A DNA stretch of 64,000 nt from JAFMDF01 sp965277445 (lineage in GTDB: Bacteria > Bacteroidota > Bacteroidia > Chitinophagales > Saprospiraceae). The stretch is from the NCBI GenBank assembly GCA_965277445.1, contig CBDICY010000013.1:1860001-1924000 (forward strand). The letters are read 5' to 3'. The notes under the pieces are model-generated. The model saw nothing but the letters and a program-made list of their open reading frames with translations, did not search any database and was not told where the DNA came from. Shown one piece after another: positions 1 to 7,393 of this stretch (positions within the stretch are counted from its first letter, which is position 1; each line of letters opens with the position of its first letter). Position numbers and translations under genes: made by a program.

Positions 1-387
1 GGTTCAATTTATTTTTTCAGTATAAAATATTATTGCTAAATAAGCTAAAATATGATTTAAAATTCTGTATTAGTATTGTTTTAAGAAGTGTTTGGAAATT
101 TTATTTCATTTATATCATTTTTTTGTAAGAAAATTTTCTTAACATAAAAACGAATTTTGTTTGGTGCTTATACCATTAAAAAAGGAATAATTTAGTTTTT
201 AAAAATAATACAAAAGAAAAGCAAACTAATTTAATGGAAATGAATGTTGTAAAACGTTGATAGTAAGTTGGTTATGAAAAAAATATTTTCCCTACCTCTT
301 TACTTAATGTTGAATTACTCCTAATTTTGCAGTCGATTTGAAAAACAGGCGAATTTTAACCTTAAATATCCACATAAAAATTCAATT
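1..387. other. AT-rich intergenic region, no gene seen
   Basis: No open reading frame with recognisable protein features was seen on either strand. The stretch is very rich in A and T. The only element that stands out is a candidate -7 promoter box near its right end, listed separately. Confidence 0.6.
322..329 (+). promoter_or_regulatory. Candidate Bacteroidota -7 box for the hydrolase gene
   Basis: The word TAATTTTG fits the TAnnTTTG -7 consensus of Bacteroidota and lies about 58 bases before the TTG start of the hydrolase. No TTG lies at the usual -33 spacing, so the assignment rests on the -7 box alone. Confidence 0.35.
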
Positions 388-1098
388 TTGAAAGAAGAAT
401 ACATTAAGTGGTACTCCCCAAATCTTGGAAAAGAAATTGAAACATTAGTTTTCGGACATGCAGGACATCCTGTCATTATTTTTCCTTCCACTAAAGGTCG
501 TCACCACGAGGCGAAAGACTTTAAATTAATAGAATCCGTTCGTTGGTTTATAGAGGAAGGATTAGTCAAAATTTATTGTCCAGATAGTGTAGATGCCTAT
601 AGTTGGTATAATAAAAGTATCCATCCCGCCAATAGAGTGAAGAACCACCTTTGGTATGATAAATTTATCCTAGAAGAAATAGTAGACCCTATTCGTAGGA
701 ATCATGGCTACGAAAAGGTGGCTGTTGCAGGTGCTAGTTTTGGGGGATTTCATGCCGTCAATTTTGCGTTTAGACATCCTGACCGAGTGAGTCATTTATT
801 TTCTATGAGTGGTGCTTATGATACAAAATCCTTTATGGATGGGCATTATGACGACAATGTGTATTTCACCAGTCCAATGGATTATATGCCAAATAATAAT
901 CATCCAGATTTGTGGAAGATGCGGATTGTTTTAGGCGTAGGAGAGTGGGATATTTGTTTGAAAGCGAACCAAGAACTTTCTGCTTTGTTAAACAGTAAAA
1001 ACATTCCACATTGGTATGATTTACGGAAATGGGCGAAACATGATTGGCCACTGTGGAATCAGATGTTTCCACATTATTTATCATTAATTCACCAGTAG
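388..1098 (+). CDS. Alpha/beta hydrolase (putative esterase family)
   Basis: A 236-residue cytoplasmic protein without signal peptide. The nucleophile elbow Gly-Ala-Ser-Phe-Gly-Gly lies near residue 117 and marks the catalytic serine; a Gly-Val-Gly-Glu-Trp-Asp stretch near residue 189 and a late Lys-His-Asp-Trp near residue 217 are plausible sites for the acid and histidine. The family resembles esterase D-type putative esterases, which cleave small ester or thioester substrates. The start is TTG at 388, since no early in-frame ATG exists. It lies upstream of the ATP-grasp/amidotransferase genes in the same direction, now separated from them by an insertion sequence, so it may belong to the same pathway. 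Substrate is unknown. Confidence 0.75.
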   Translation: MKEEYIKWYSPNLGKEIETLVFGHAGHPVIIFPSTKGRHHEAKDFKLIESVRWFIEEGLVKIYCPDSVDAYSWYNKSIHPANRVKNHLWYDKFILEEIVDPIRRNHGYEKVAVAGASFGGFHAVNFAFRHPDRVSHLFSMSGAYDTKSFMDGHYDDNVYFTSPMDYMPNNNHPDLWKMRIVLGVGEWDICLKANQELSALLNSKNIPHWYDLRKWAKHDWPLWNQMFPHYLSLIHQ

Positions 1099-1195
1099 GG
1101 ATCGTATCAAAAGATCCGTTTTGAAAAAAATGACCATTAAAAGTTCTGATTTTTTGAATTGCACAGAACTTTTCCCCATTTGGAGGGGGTTAGGG

Positions 1196-2413
1196 CAGGG
1201 TTGTACAGTTCTAAAGAATTATAATGTGATATTTTGAAAAGCGAAAAAGTTGTTTGAAATTGTTGGCAAAAAAAAAAACTATGAGTTTACTAGAATGTTT
1301 TGAGCAACTAATCGACCCAAGAAAATCATCTGGACTTCGGACTCCTTTACCTGAATTACTATGCATGATAACGATGGGTTATCTAAGCGGTCATACAGGT
1401 TATCGAGGTATAGGTACATTCATGAAAGGAAATAAATCGGAATTCATGGAAATGTTTAACTTAAAACATCCGCCCATAGGAAAGACCCAGCTTAGAACTG
1501 TCCTACAAAGACTAGATTTTGCCTCCATTAATCAGGCTTTTTTCCAATGGATGAGCACTTTTGTTAGTGTACAGCCTGGAGAATGGTTAAGTGGAGACGG
1601 TAAAGCATTAGGTAGTACAGTTAAAGATGCACATGGTAATGCCCAAGAATATGAATTAATGATTCGTCTATTTAGTCAAAAACTTGAAATAGTGACCCAC
1701 TCTGCTACAACCAAGAGTAAAAAGACCGAGCTAAAAGCTATGCAAGCCTTATTACAAACCCTTGAGGTAAAAGGAGTTATTATCACTTTGGACGCTTTGC
1801 ATTGTCAAAAAAAACGGTAGAAATAATTGTTGATTCCAACAATCACTATTTAATAGAGGTCAAGGGGAATCAAAAAACACTTTTGAACCAACTAAAACAA
1901 ATTAGGCAGACCAATACACCTATTGATACTTGCCATACCAAAGAGAAAAACCGAGGAAGGAAAGAAAATCGGTATCATGAAATTTATGTTTCGACCAATA
2001 CTATTCCAAATGATTGGAAAGCGGTTAGCAGAATTATCTATGTTCACCGTTATGGGCATCGACCAGATAAGAAAAAGGATGATGGATTATATTCTGAACA
2101 CCATTATTATATTACTAGCTACCCATTCATCAATGCTCAAAAGGTGGCACAGGGAATCAGGAAACACTGGGGTATTGAAAATAAAATTCATCATGTCAAA
2201 GATACTCATTTCAACGAAGACAATAATGGCATTAGACATAATCATGCTGCTGCTATTCTATCCATATTTCAAGATATTACTATTAATATTTACCGATGCA
2301 AGGGATTTAACTCCCTTAAAACTGCAACTACTTTTTTTGCCAACAAAATCAATGAACTTTTTCGGTTCTTAAAGGCTAATCATATTAGTGATTTATAGAA
2401 CTGTACAACCCTG
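1196..2413 (+). mobile_element. ISAs1-family insertion sequence, 1218 bp, with inverted repeats and target duplication
   Basis: The ends are perfect 18-bp inverted repeats: CAGGGTTGTACAGTTCTA at 1196-1213 and its reverse complement at 2396-2413. They are flanked by a direct repeat GGGGGTTAGGG at 1185-1195 and 2414-2424; part of this 11-base match may be chance, since family target duplications are usually 8-10 bases. The length of about 1.2 kb and the transposase type fit the ISAs1 family. The intact ends and exact duplication indicate a recent insertion, between the hydrolase and the first ATP-grasp gene. The right inverted repeat overlaps the last codon of the transposase. Confidence 0.9.
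1281..2398 (+). pseudogene. ISAs1-family DDE transposase, split by a -1 frameshift at an A8 run
   Basis: The reading frame from the ATG at 1281 (an in-frame TTG at 1254 is an alternative) runs to a stop at 1818-1820; the rest of the protein continues in the -1 frame to 2398. Joined, the protein is about 370 residues with the DDE residues in place: Asp in Ser-Gly-Asp-Gly-Lys, Asp in Thr-Leu-Asp-Ala-Leu-His, and Glu in His-Trp-Gly-Ile-Glu-Asn. The break falls in eight A bases at 1807-1814; slipping back one base on A-AAA-AAA gives the expected Cys-Gln-Lys-Lys-Thr-Val-Glu junction. It could be a decayed gene, programmed frameshifting, transcript slippage, or a one-base sequencing error. Confidence 0.85.
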
Positions 2414-2560
2414 GGGGGTTAGGGGGAGGATTTTGAAATATTATTCGGCTGAAAAATATTTGCCGAATGTTTTGATACAGCATCTCATTTATTACAACAA
2501 CCATTATACAGTTCAGCGAACTGTATTAGCTCTAATCATCAAACTAAATTGAACCGTCGT

Positions 2561-3511
2561 ATGAAAAAAATTGGAATTTTATTCGGACAAGAGGATACCT
2601 TTCCTTGGGCTTTTATCAATAGAGTCAACGAAAAAAACATAAAAGGCATTACCGCAGAAGCCGTAACCATTGATATGGTACAACAAGCTGCACCAACGGA
2701 ATATGCGGTTATCATTGACCGAATATCACAAGATGTTCCATTTTACAGAGCGTATTTGAAAAATGCGGCTTTAATGGGGACACTTGTTATCAATAATCCA
2801 TTTTGGTGGAGTGCGGACGAGAAATTTTTTAACAACTGTTTGGTAGAGAAATTAGGCATTCCAGTACCTAAAACGGTTTTATTGCCTTCAAATGCTCGAC
2901 CAGATGATACAAGTGACCAATCTTTTAGAAATTTAGCTTATCCATTAGCATGGCAAAAAATCTTTGATTATATTGGTTTTCCTGCTTACATGAAACCGCA
3001 CGATGGTGGTGGTTGGAAAAGTGTTTATCGAGTTACCGATCCACAAGATCTGTATAATAAGCATGCAGAAACAGAGCAATTGGTGATGATGTTGCAAGAA
3101 GAAATTGTTTTTGATACGTACTTCCGATGTTACTGCTTAGGAACGGATGATGTACACATCATGCAATATGAACCTCGTAATCCACATCATTTAAGATATG
3201 TGATTGATGGGCCTGAAATTGATAAAAAATTATTAGCTAAGGTGAAGAAATTAACGATTCAAATCAATAAGGCCTTGGGGTATGATTTCAATACCGTAGA
3301 GTTTGCGGTTAGAGATGGTATTCCTTATGCGATTGATTTTTGTAATCCTGCACCTGATGCAGATATTAATTCTGTTGGCGCCGAAAACTTCGAGTGGATT
3401 GTAGAACACGCTGCTCAGTTAGCTATTGCTAAAGCAAAAAAATACAAGCCAGGTAAAATGAATTTAACTTGGGGAACAGTCGTTAGTGATAATTTTAAGA
3501 CGACTAAGTAA
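2561..3511 (+). CDS. ATP-grasp ligase (RimK-like), first of three in the cluster
   Basis: A 316-residue ATP-grasp protein; the ATG at 2561 is preferred to the TTG at 2549. Visible features are an N-terminal pre-ATP-grasp domain, the ATP-binding lysine and glycine-rich loop Met-Lys-Pro-His-Asp-Gly-Gly-Gly-Trp near residue 145, and the magnesium-binding part Val-Glu-Phe-Ala followed by Asp-Phe-Cys-Asn-Pro near residues 250-270. Such enzymes join a carboxylate to an amine or thiol through an acylphosphate. It is followed on the same strand by a glutamine amidotransferase and two more ATP-grasp proteins, so it probably catalyses one step of a shared pathway. The substrate cannot be read from the sequence. 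Confidence 0.8.
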   Translation: MKKIGILFGQEDTFPWAFINRVNEKNIKGITAEAVTIDMVQQAAPTEYAVIIDRISQDVPFYRAYLKNAALMGTLVINNPFWWSADEKFFNNCLVEKLGIPVPKTVLLPSNARPDDTSDQSFRNLAYPLAWQKIFDYIGFPAYMKPHDGGGWKSVYRVTDPQDLYNKHAETEQLVMMLQEEIVFDTYFRCYCLGTDDVHIMQYEPRNPHHLRYVIDGPEIDKKLLAKVKKLTIQINKALGYDFNTVEFAVRDGIPYAIDFCNPAPDADINSVGAENFEWIVEHAAQLAIAKAKKYKPGKMNLTWGTVVSDNFKTTK

Positions 3512-3531
3512 AATAAGTGGGAGATTGTGAA

Positions 3532-3570
3532 ATTGTATGATGGTATACGTATTGTATGCCATCATACAAT
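3532..3570. repeat. 17-bp intergenic hairpin, loop GTATT
   Basis: The arms are 3532-3548 and 3554-3570, with one mismatch that can form a G-U pair in RNA, and a five-base loop. It lies 20 bases after the stop of the ATP-grasp gene and before the amidotransferase ATG. No run of T follows, so it is not a classic terminator; it may shape mRNA decay or attenuate read-through. Confidence 0.75.
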
Positions 3571-3603
3571 CAGGCAATCAAACCATCTTTTCAATCTTTA
3601 ATC

Positions 3604-4428
3604 ATGAAGCCATTAAAATTAGCGGTATTAGATATGAACAACGGACACCCTAATCAGGGATTGCGTTGTATTTGTGCGATTGTAGAAAAATATCCTAAAG
3701 AAATTGACTATAAAGTCTATGATGTTCGAGTAGATAATGAAGTGCCTGATTTGAGTTACGACATTTATATTTCGAGTGGTGGTCCAGGGAATCCTTTGGA
3801 GGGCAATGGTATTTGGGAAGTCAAATTTACCCAACTCATTGACCAATTATGGGCGTATAATAAAACGGCGGAGGAAACGGCTAAAAAGCATGCTTTTTTT
3901 ATTTGTCATTCATTCCAATTGGTTTGCAATCACTTCAAATTAGGGGAGATTACCAAGCGACATTCTACTTCCTTTGGAATTTTTCCAGTTCATAAAACGA
4001 AGGTAGGACAAGGGGAAAACGTACTGAATGATTTAGGCAATCCATTTTATGCGATTGATAGCCGAGATTGGCAGTTGGTACAACCTAAATTGAACGTGAT
4101 TAAGAAATGGGGGGCTAAGGTTTTAGCACTAGAAAAAATCCGAGATCATGTTGCTTACGAACGAGCAATCATGGCCGTTCGGTTTTCAGATGAATTTATT
4201 GGCACGCAATTTCACCCAGAAGCCGATGCTGAAGGAATGAAACAACATTTGTTAAAGGAAGAAAACCGAGAAAAAATCATCAAAGGTTTCGGGAAACGAA
4301 AGTATAACCAAATGGTGAAATTATTAGCCAATCCAGCAACTATTGCTGCCACTAATGAAGCAATTTTACCTGCTTTTATTGAAAATGCAATTAGGCAGCT
4401 ATCTAACAAGGTAGAAATGGAGATTTAA
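3604..4428 (+). CDS. Class I glutamine amidotransferase
   Basis: A 274-residue GATase1-type protein. The nucleophile Cys101 lies in Phe-Ile-Cys-His-Ser-Phe, the His204 and Glu206 partners in Thr-Gln-Phe-His-Pro-Glu, and the oxyanion loop Ser-Ser-Gly-Gly-Pro-Gly near residue 58. The family releases ammonia from glutamine for a partner enzyme; a free-standing copy between ATP-grasp ligases suggests it feeds an amide or amine into the product, which is an inference. The ATG at 3604 is chosen because the longer frame from 3556 begins inside the hairpin. The C-terminal 60 residues go beyond the core domain and are helical in character. It lies 65 bases before the next gene. Confidence 0.85.
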   Translation: MKPLKLAVLDMNNGHPNQGLRCICAIVEKYPKEIDYKVYDVRVDNEVPDLSYDIYISSGGPGNPLEGNGIWEVKFTQLIDQLWAYNKTAEETAKKHAFFICHSFQLVCNHFKLGEITKRHSTSFGIFPVHKTKVGQGENVLNDLGNPFYAIDSRDWQLVQPKLNVIKKWGAKVLALEKIRDHVAYERAIMAVRFSDEFIGTQFHPEADAEGMKQHLLKEENREKIIKGFGKRKYNQMVKLLANPATIAATNEAILPAFIENAIRQLSNKVEMEI

Positions 4429-4493
4429 CGGATAAATTTTATTACCATTGTTGCATTTTTCAATACTTTCATCCCTCAACGCCTTCAAATAAA

Positions 4494-5693
4494 ATGATTG
4501 TATCAACCAGAACGAATTATAATAAAACCTTTACACCCGAAAAATACCTCGCCTTTAAGCAAGCTATCAATGAAACGTATGGGCATACTCCACCTTTTCG
4601 ATTGGCAGAAACCCCCATTTTTGTGTCTCGGTTATTAAAGGAACGGTTAATCGAAGCTTGTGAGGAAATTAGCCAAACTATTTACCATCCAAAATTTAAA
4701 GAGTGGTCAGAAGGTGCATTCGAGGAAGGGGATTTGAAAGTTCCAAAAGAAGATGACCATACGCTTTTTTTACAAATGGATTTTGGAATTTGCTTAGATG
4801 AAAAAGGACAACCTATTCCACAGTTGATTGAAGTGCAAGGCTTTCCTTCTCTCTATTTTTTTCAAGAGTTGTTAGCTAAAAAATTCCAAGAACATTTTGA
4901 AGTACCTGAGAACTATTCCTGTTATTTTGATGGCTTGGATGCTACCAACTATTTAGCATTGTTAAAAAAAGCAATCATTGGAGATAGCGATCCGAAAAAT
5001 GTAGTACTATTAGAAATAGAACCTGAGAAACAGGCGACCTACATAGATTTTCTATGCGCCGAAGCTTGTTTAGGACTAAAAGTTTTATGTGTAAGTGAGT
5101 TGAAAAGAACTGGTAAAAAGTTGTATTACTTGGATGAGAAGGGCAAAAAAGTAGCCATAGATAAAATCTTCAACCGAGTTATTTTTGATGAATTATTACA
5201 ACGAAATGATTTAAAAAGAACCTTTTCTTTTAAAGATGAGGTAGACGTAGAATGGATAGGGCATCCAAATTGGTTTTACCGAATTAGTAAGTATATTTTA
5301 CCCTTAATCAATAGTCAATACGCACCTCAAAGTTTTTATTTAGACCAGTTGGAGGAGTACCCAACCGATTTAGAAAATTATGTGTTAAAACCATTATTTT
5401 CTTTTGCGGGCGCAGGGGTCAATTTGCATATTACTGCGGAAATTTTAGACGCCATTCCGAACAAAGAAAATTACATTATTCAGAAAAAGGTAAAATATGA
5501 ACCCATCATACCTACGAATAATGGCGAAAACGCAAAATGTGAAATTCGGATGTTAATGCTTTGGGAAAAGGGCACCGCTAAAGCAAAGATTATTAATAAT
5601 TTGGCTCGAATCACTAAGGGCGAAATGGTGGGTGTCAAATATAATAAAGATAAAGAATGGGTTGGGGCAAGTGTTGCCTTTTTTGAAGAATAA
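4494..5693 (+). CDS. Divergent, probably circularly permuted ATP-grasp protein
   Basis: A 399-residue protein starting at ATG 4494. Two regions recall glutathionylspermidine synthase-like, circularly permuted ATP-grasp enzymes: Gln-Leu-Ile-Glu-Val-Gln-Gly-Phe-Pro-Ser near residue 115 (metal-binding acid residues) and Val-Leu-Lys-Pro-Leu-Phe-Ser-Phe-Ala-Gly-Ala-Gly near residue 300 (ATP-binding lysine and glycine loop), followed by a basic stretch with Cys-Glu-Ile-Arg-Met-Leu-Met. The order, metal site before ATP loop, is what suggests permutation. No signal peptide is present. It lies inside the ligase cluster. The family call is weaker than for its neighbours, and it could be an inactive or structural member. 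Confidence 0.6.
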   Translation: MIVSTRTNYNKTFTPEKYLAFKQAINETYGHTPPFRLAETPIFVSRLLKERLIEACEEISQTIYHPKFKEWSEGAFEEGDLKVPKEDDHTLFLQMDFGICLDEKGQPIPQLIEVQGFPSLYFFQELLAKKFQEHFEVPENYSCYFDGLDATNYLALLKKAIIGDSDPKNVVLLEIEPEKQATYIDFLCAEACLGLKVLCVSELKRTGKKLYYLDEKGKKVAIDKIFNRVIFDELLQRNDLKRTFSFKDEVDVEWIGHPNWFYRISKYILPLINSQYAPQSFYLDQLEEYPTDLENYVLKPLFSFAGAGVNLHITAEILDAIPNKENYIIQKKVKYEPIIPTNNGENAKCEIRMLMLWEKGTAKAKIINNLARITKGEMVGVKYNKDKEWVGASVAFFEE

Positions 5694-5732
5694 CACTACT
5701 CTGTGAGTATTGTGTGAAAAATCATAAATCAG

Positions 5733-5797
5733 AAATCTTACATCATAAATCTATCTAAATAAAGTGTGACAGATATATGATTTATGATGTAAGATTT
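5733..5797. repeat. 19-bp perfect intergenic hairpin
   Basis: The arms 5733-5751 and 5779-5797 are exact reverse complements of 19 bases, separated by 27 bases. They lie in the 175-base space before the last ATP-grasp gene. No T run follows. The sequence is unrelated to the other long hairpins of the window. Confidence 0.8.
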
Positions 5798-5868
5798 GCC
5801 TCAAAACCTAATTTTTGATAGTAAATAGTCAATAGTATATCATTGACAATCTCAACAATATAATAAAG

Positions 5869-7086
5869 ATGGCAAAAGCACCACTAAACATCGTCTGTAT
5901 TTCTCGTTTTTTCAAAGGAAGCGCTTTTATAAGAGCAGCACATGCGGAAGGCAATAATGTGTACTTGCTGACCTCCAGCAAATTAAAAGAGGAAAATTGG
6001 CCTTGGGAGTCCATCACCGAGGCATTTTATGTGGAAGAAGATGAAAGAGAACGATGGAATATGGAACATGTAGAAAATGGATTGGCATATAAAATGAAAA
6101 ATATCAAATTTCATTTATTTGTGGCGTTGGATGATTTTGATGTAGAAAAGGTAGCCCATTTAAGAGAGCATTTCCGAATCCCTGGCATGGGGGAAACGAC
6201 CTCTAGGTTTTTTCGAGACAAGTTAGCGATGCGGGTAAAAGCCAAGGAAGAAGGCATTAACATACCTGAATTTACGGCCTTATTTAATGATACTGATATT
6301 CACCAATATACTTTGACGGTGCCTGGTCCTTGGATCATTAAACCTCGATCGGCCGCCTCTGCGATGGGGATGAAAAAATTGTATACGACGGACGAATTGT
6401 GGCGACATTTAGAAGAGTTGGGCGACCAACGACACCATTATCTATTGGAGCGTTTTGCACCAGGAGATGTCTTCCATGTGGATAGTTTAATTGTAGACAA
6501 AAAAGTAGTCTTTGCTAGAGTTAGCCAGTATTTAGACACACCTTTTGACGTAGCGCATGGTGGTGGCATCTTTCGTTCCCAAACCCTTGATTTTGGGTCA
6601 GCAGACGAAAAGGAATTATTGAAACTGAATAAGCAATTGATGAAGGCATTCAATATGAATTATAGTGCTACCCATACCGAATTCATTAAAGGAAAAGTGG
6701 ATGGTAAATATTATTTTTTAGAAACAGCATCTAGAGTAGGAGGGGCAAATATTGCGGAAATGGTAGAGGCTTCTTCTGGTATTAATCTTTGGTCGGAATG
6801 GGCAAAAATTGAAATTGCGAAAGCCAATAATACCAAATATAAGTTGCCAAAAGTTGCTAAAAAACATGCAGGAATTGTCGTGTCGTTAAGTCGTTATGAG
6901 TATCCAGATACTAGTTCTTTTTCAGAGGAGGAAATCGTGTGGCGTATGGATAAAAAATGGCATATTGGCTTAATTTTACAATCTACGGATTCTCATGCAC
7001 GAGTGCGGGAATTATTGGATGCTTATACGGAGCGAGTGGCGAATGAATTTCATGCTAGTTTGCCGCCTGAAGCTGCGCCAATGTAG
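5869..7086 (+). CDS. ATP-grasp ligase (carbamoyl-phosphate synthase L chain / PurK-like)
   Basis: A 405-residue ATP-grasp protein with all three subdomains: an N-terminal nucleotide-like fold, Phe-Arg-Asp-Lys-Leu-Ala-Met with Lys118, the ATP-binding Trp-Ile-Ile-Lys-Pro-Arg with Lys158 and the Ser-Ala-Ala-Ser-Ala-Met-Gly loop, and the magnesium residues Glu271 and Glu285 in Phe-Leu-Glu-Thr-Ala-Ser-Arg-Val-Gly-Gly. The last motif is typical of amino acid ligases and biotin carboxylase relatives. It is the last recognisable gene of the cluster. It probably forms an amide or peptide bond on the pathway intermediate; substrate unknown. Start is the ATG at 5869. Confidence 0.82.
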   Translation: MAKAPLNIVCISRFFKGSAFIRAAHAEGNNVYLLTSSKLKEENWPWESITEAFYVEEDERERWNMEHVENGLAYKMKNIKFHLFVALDDFDVEKVAHLREHFRIPGMGETTSRFFRDKLAMRVKAKEEGINIPEFTALFNDTDIHQYTLTVPGPWIIKPRSAASAMGMKKLYTTDELWRHLEELGDQRHHYLLERFAPGDVFHVDSLIVDKKVVFARVSQYLDTPFDVAHGGGIFRSQTLDFGSADEKELLKLNKQLMKAFNMNYSATHTEFIKGKVDGKYYFLETASRVGGANIAEMVEASSGINLWSEWAKIEIAKANNTKYKLPKVAKKHAGIVVSLSRYEYPDTSSFSEEEIVWRMDKKWHIGLILQSTDSHARVRELLDAYTERVANEFHASLPPEAAPM

Positions 7087-7393
7087 TAATAATTGCAATG
7101 CATTAAAGAAGCCTATCAAAGCGTTTATACTTTTGATCACAGGTTTCTTTGGTGGTGAAAATTATCATTATTTAGGTCATTTCTCTTGGATTTATTCCCA
7201 CGCCAATCTTTGTAAATTAGATGCAGATGGACAACCCGTTTTGTAAAATGGGAGACCCGTTACGATTATGGAGTGGTTAGCAGCACAAAGAAGGAAGTAA
7301 GGGATTAGCGACGAACTACTACAATTTTCTCAGTCTGTGTTTTTTTGGACGTTGCTAATTGTAGTCCCAATGAATGGCGATTACAAATTTAGA
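7087..7393. other. Intergenic stretch with a possible decayed reading frame
   Basis: No intact gene. On the + strand, 7120-7246 reads Gly-Glu-Asn-Tyr-His-Tyr-Leu-Gly-His-Phe-Ser-Trp and then Asp-Ala-Asp-Gly-Gln-Pro before a stop; after a frame change the sequence from 7249 continues Trp-Glu-Thr-Arg-Tyr-Asp-Tyr-Gly-Val-Val up to a stop near 7306. The composition looks coding, so this may be the remnant of a lost gene, but I do not recognise its family. Confidence 0.3.

Larger units (their letters stand above)
1104..2478. repeat. Palindromic intergenic spacer interrupted by the IS
   Basis: If the IS and one target copy are removed, the spacer between hydrolase and ligase is about 160 bases with nested inverted repeats: outer words GTATCAAAA (1104-1112) and TTTTGATAC (2470-2478), an inner hairpin AGTTCTG (1142-1148) with CAGAACT (1164-1170), and ATTCGGC (2443-2449) with GCCGAAT (2462-2468). 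The same terminal word GTATCAAAA begins the palindromic element at 14714. This suggests that the IS landed in a pre-existing palindromic repeat. Confidence 0.5.

Noticed and set aside
1923..2372. A 149-codon frame on the + strand
   Set aside because: It overlaps the second half of the transposase in another frame, with no protein-like motif.
6995..7246. An 83-codon frame overlapping the end of the last ATP-grasp gene
   Set aside because: The first half is the shadow of the ligase gene; only the part after 7087 looks protein-like and is reported as a possible remnant.
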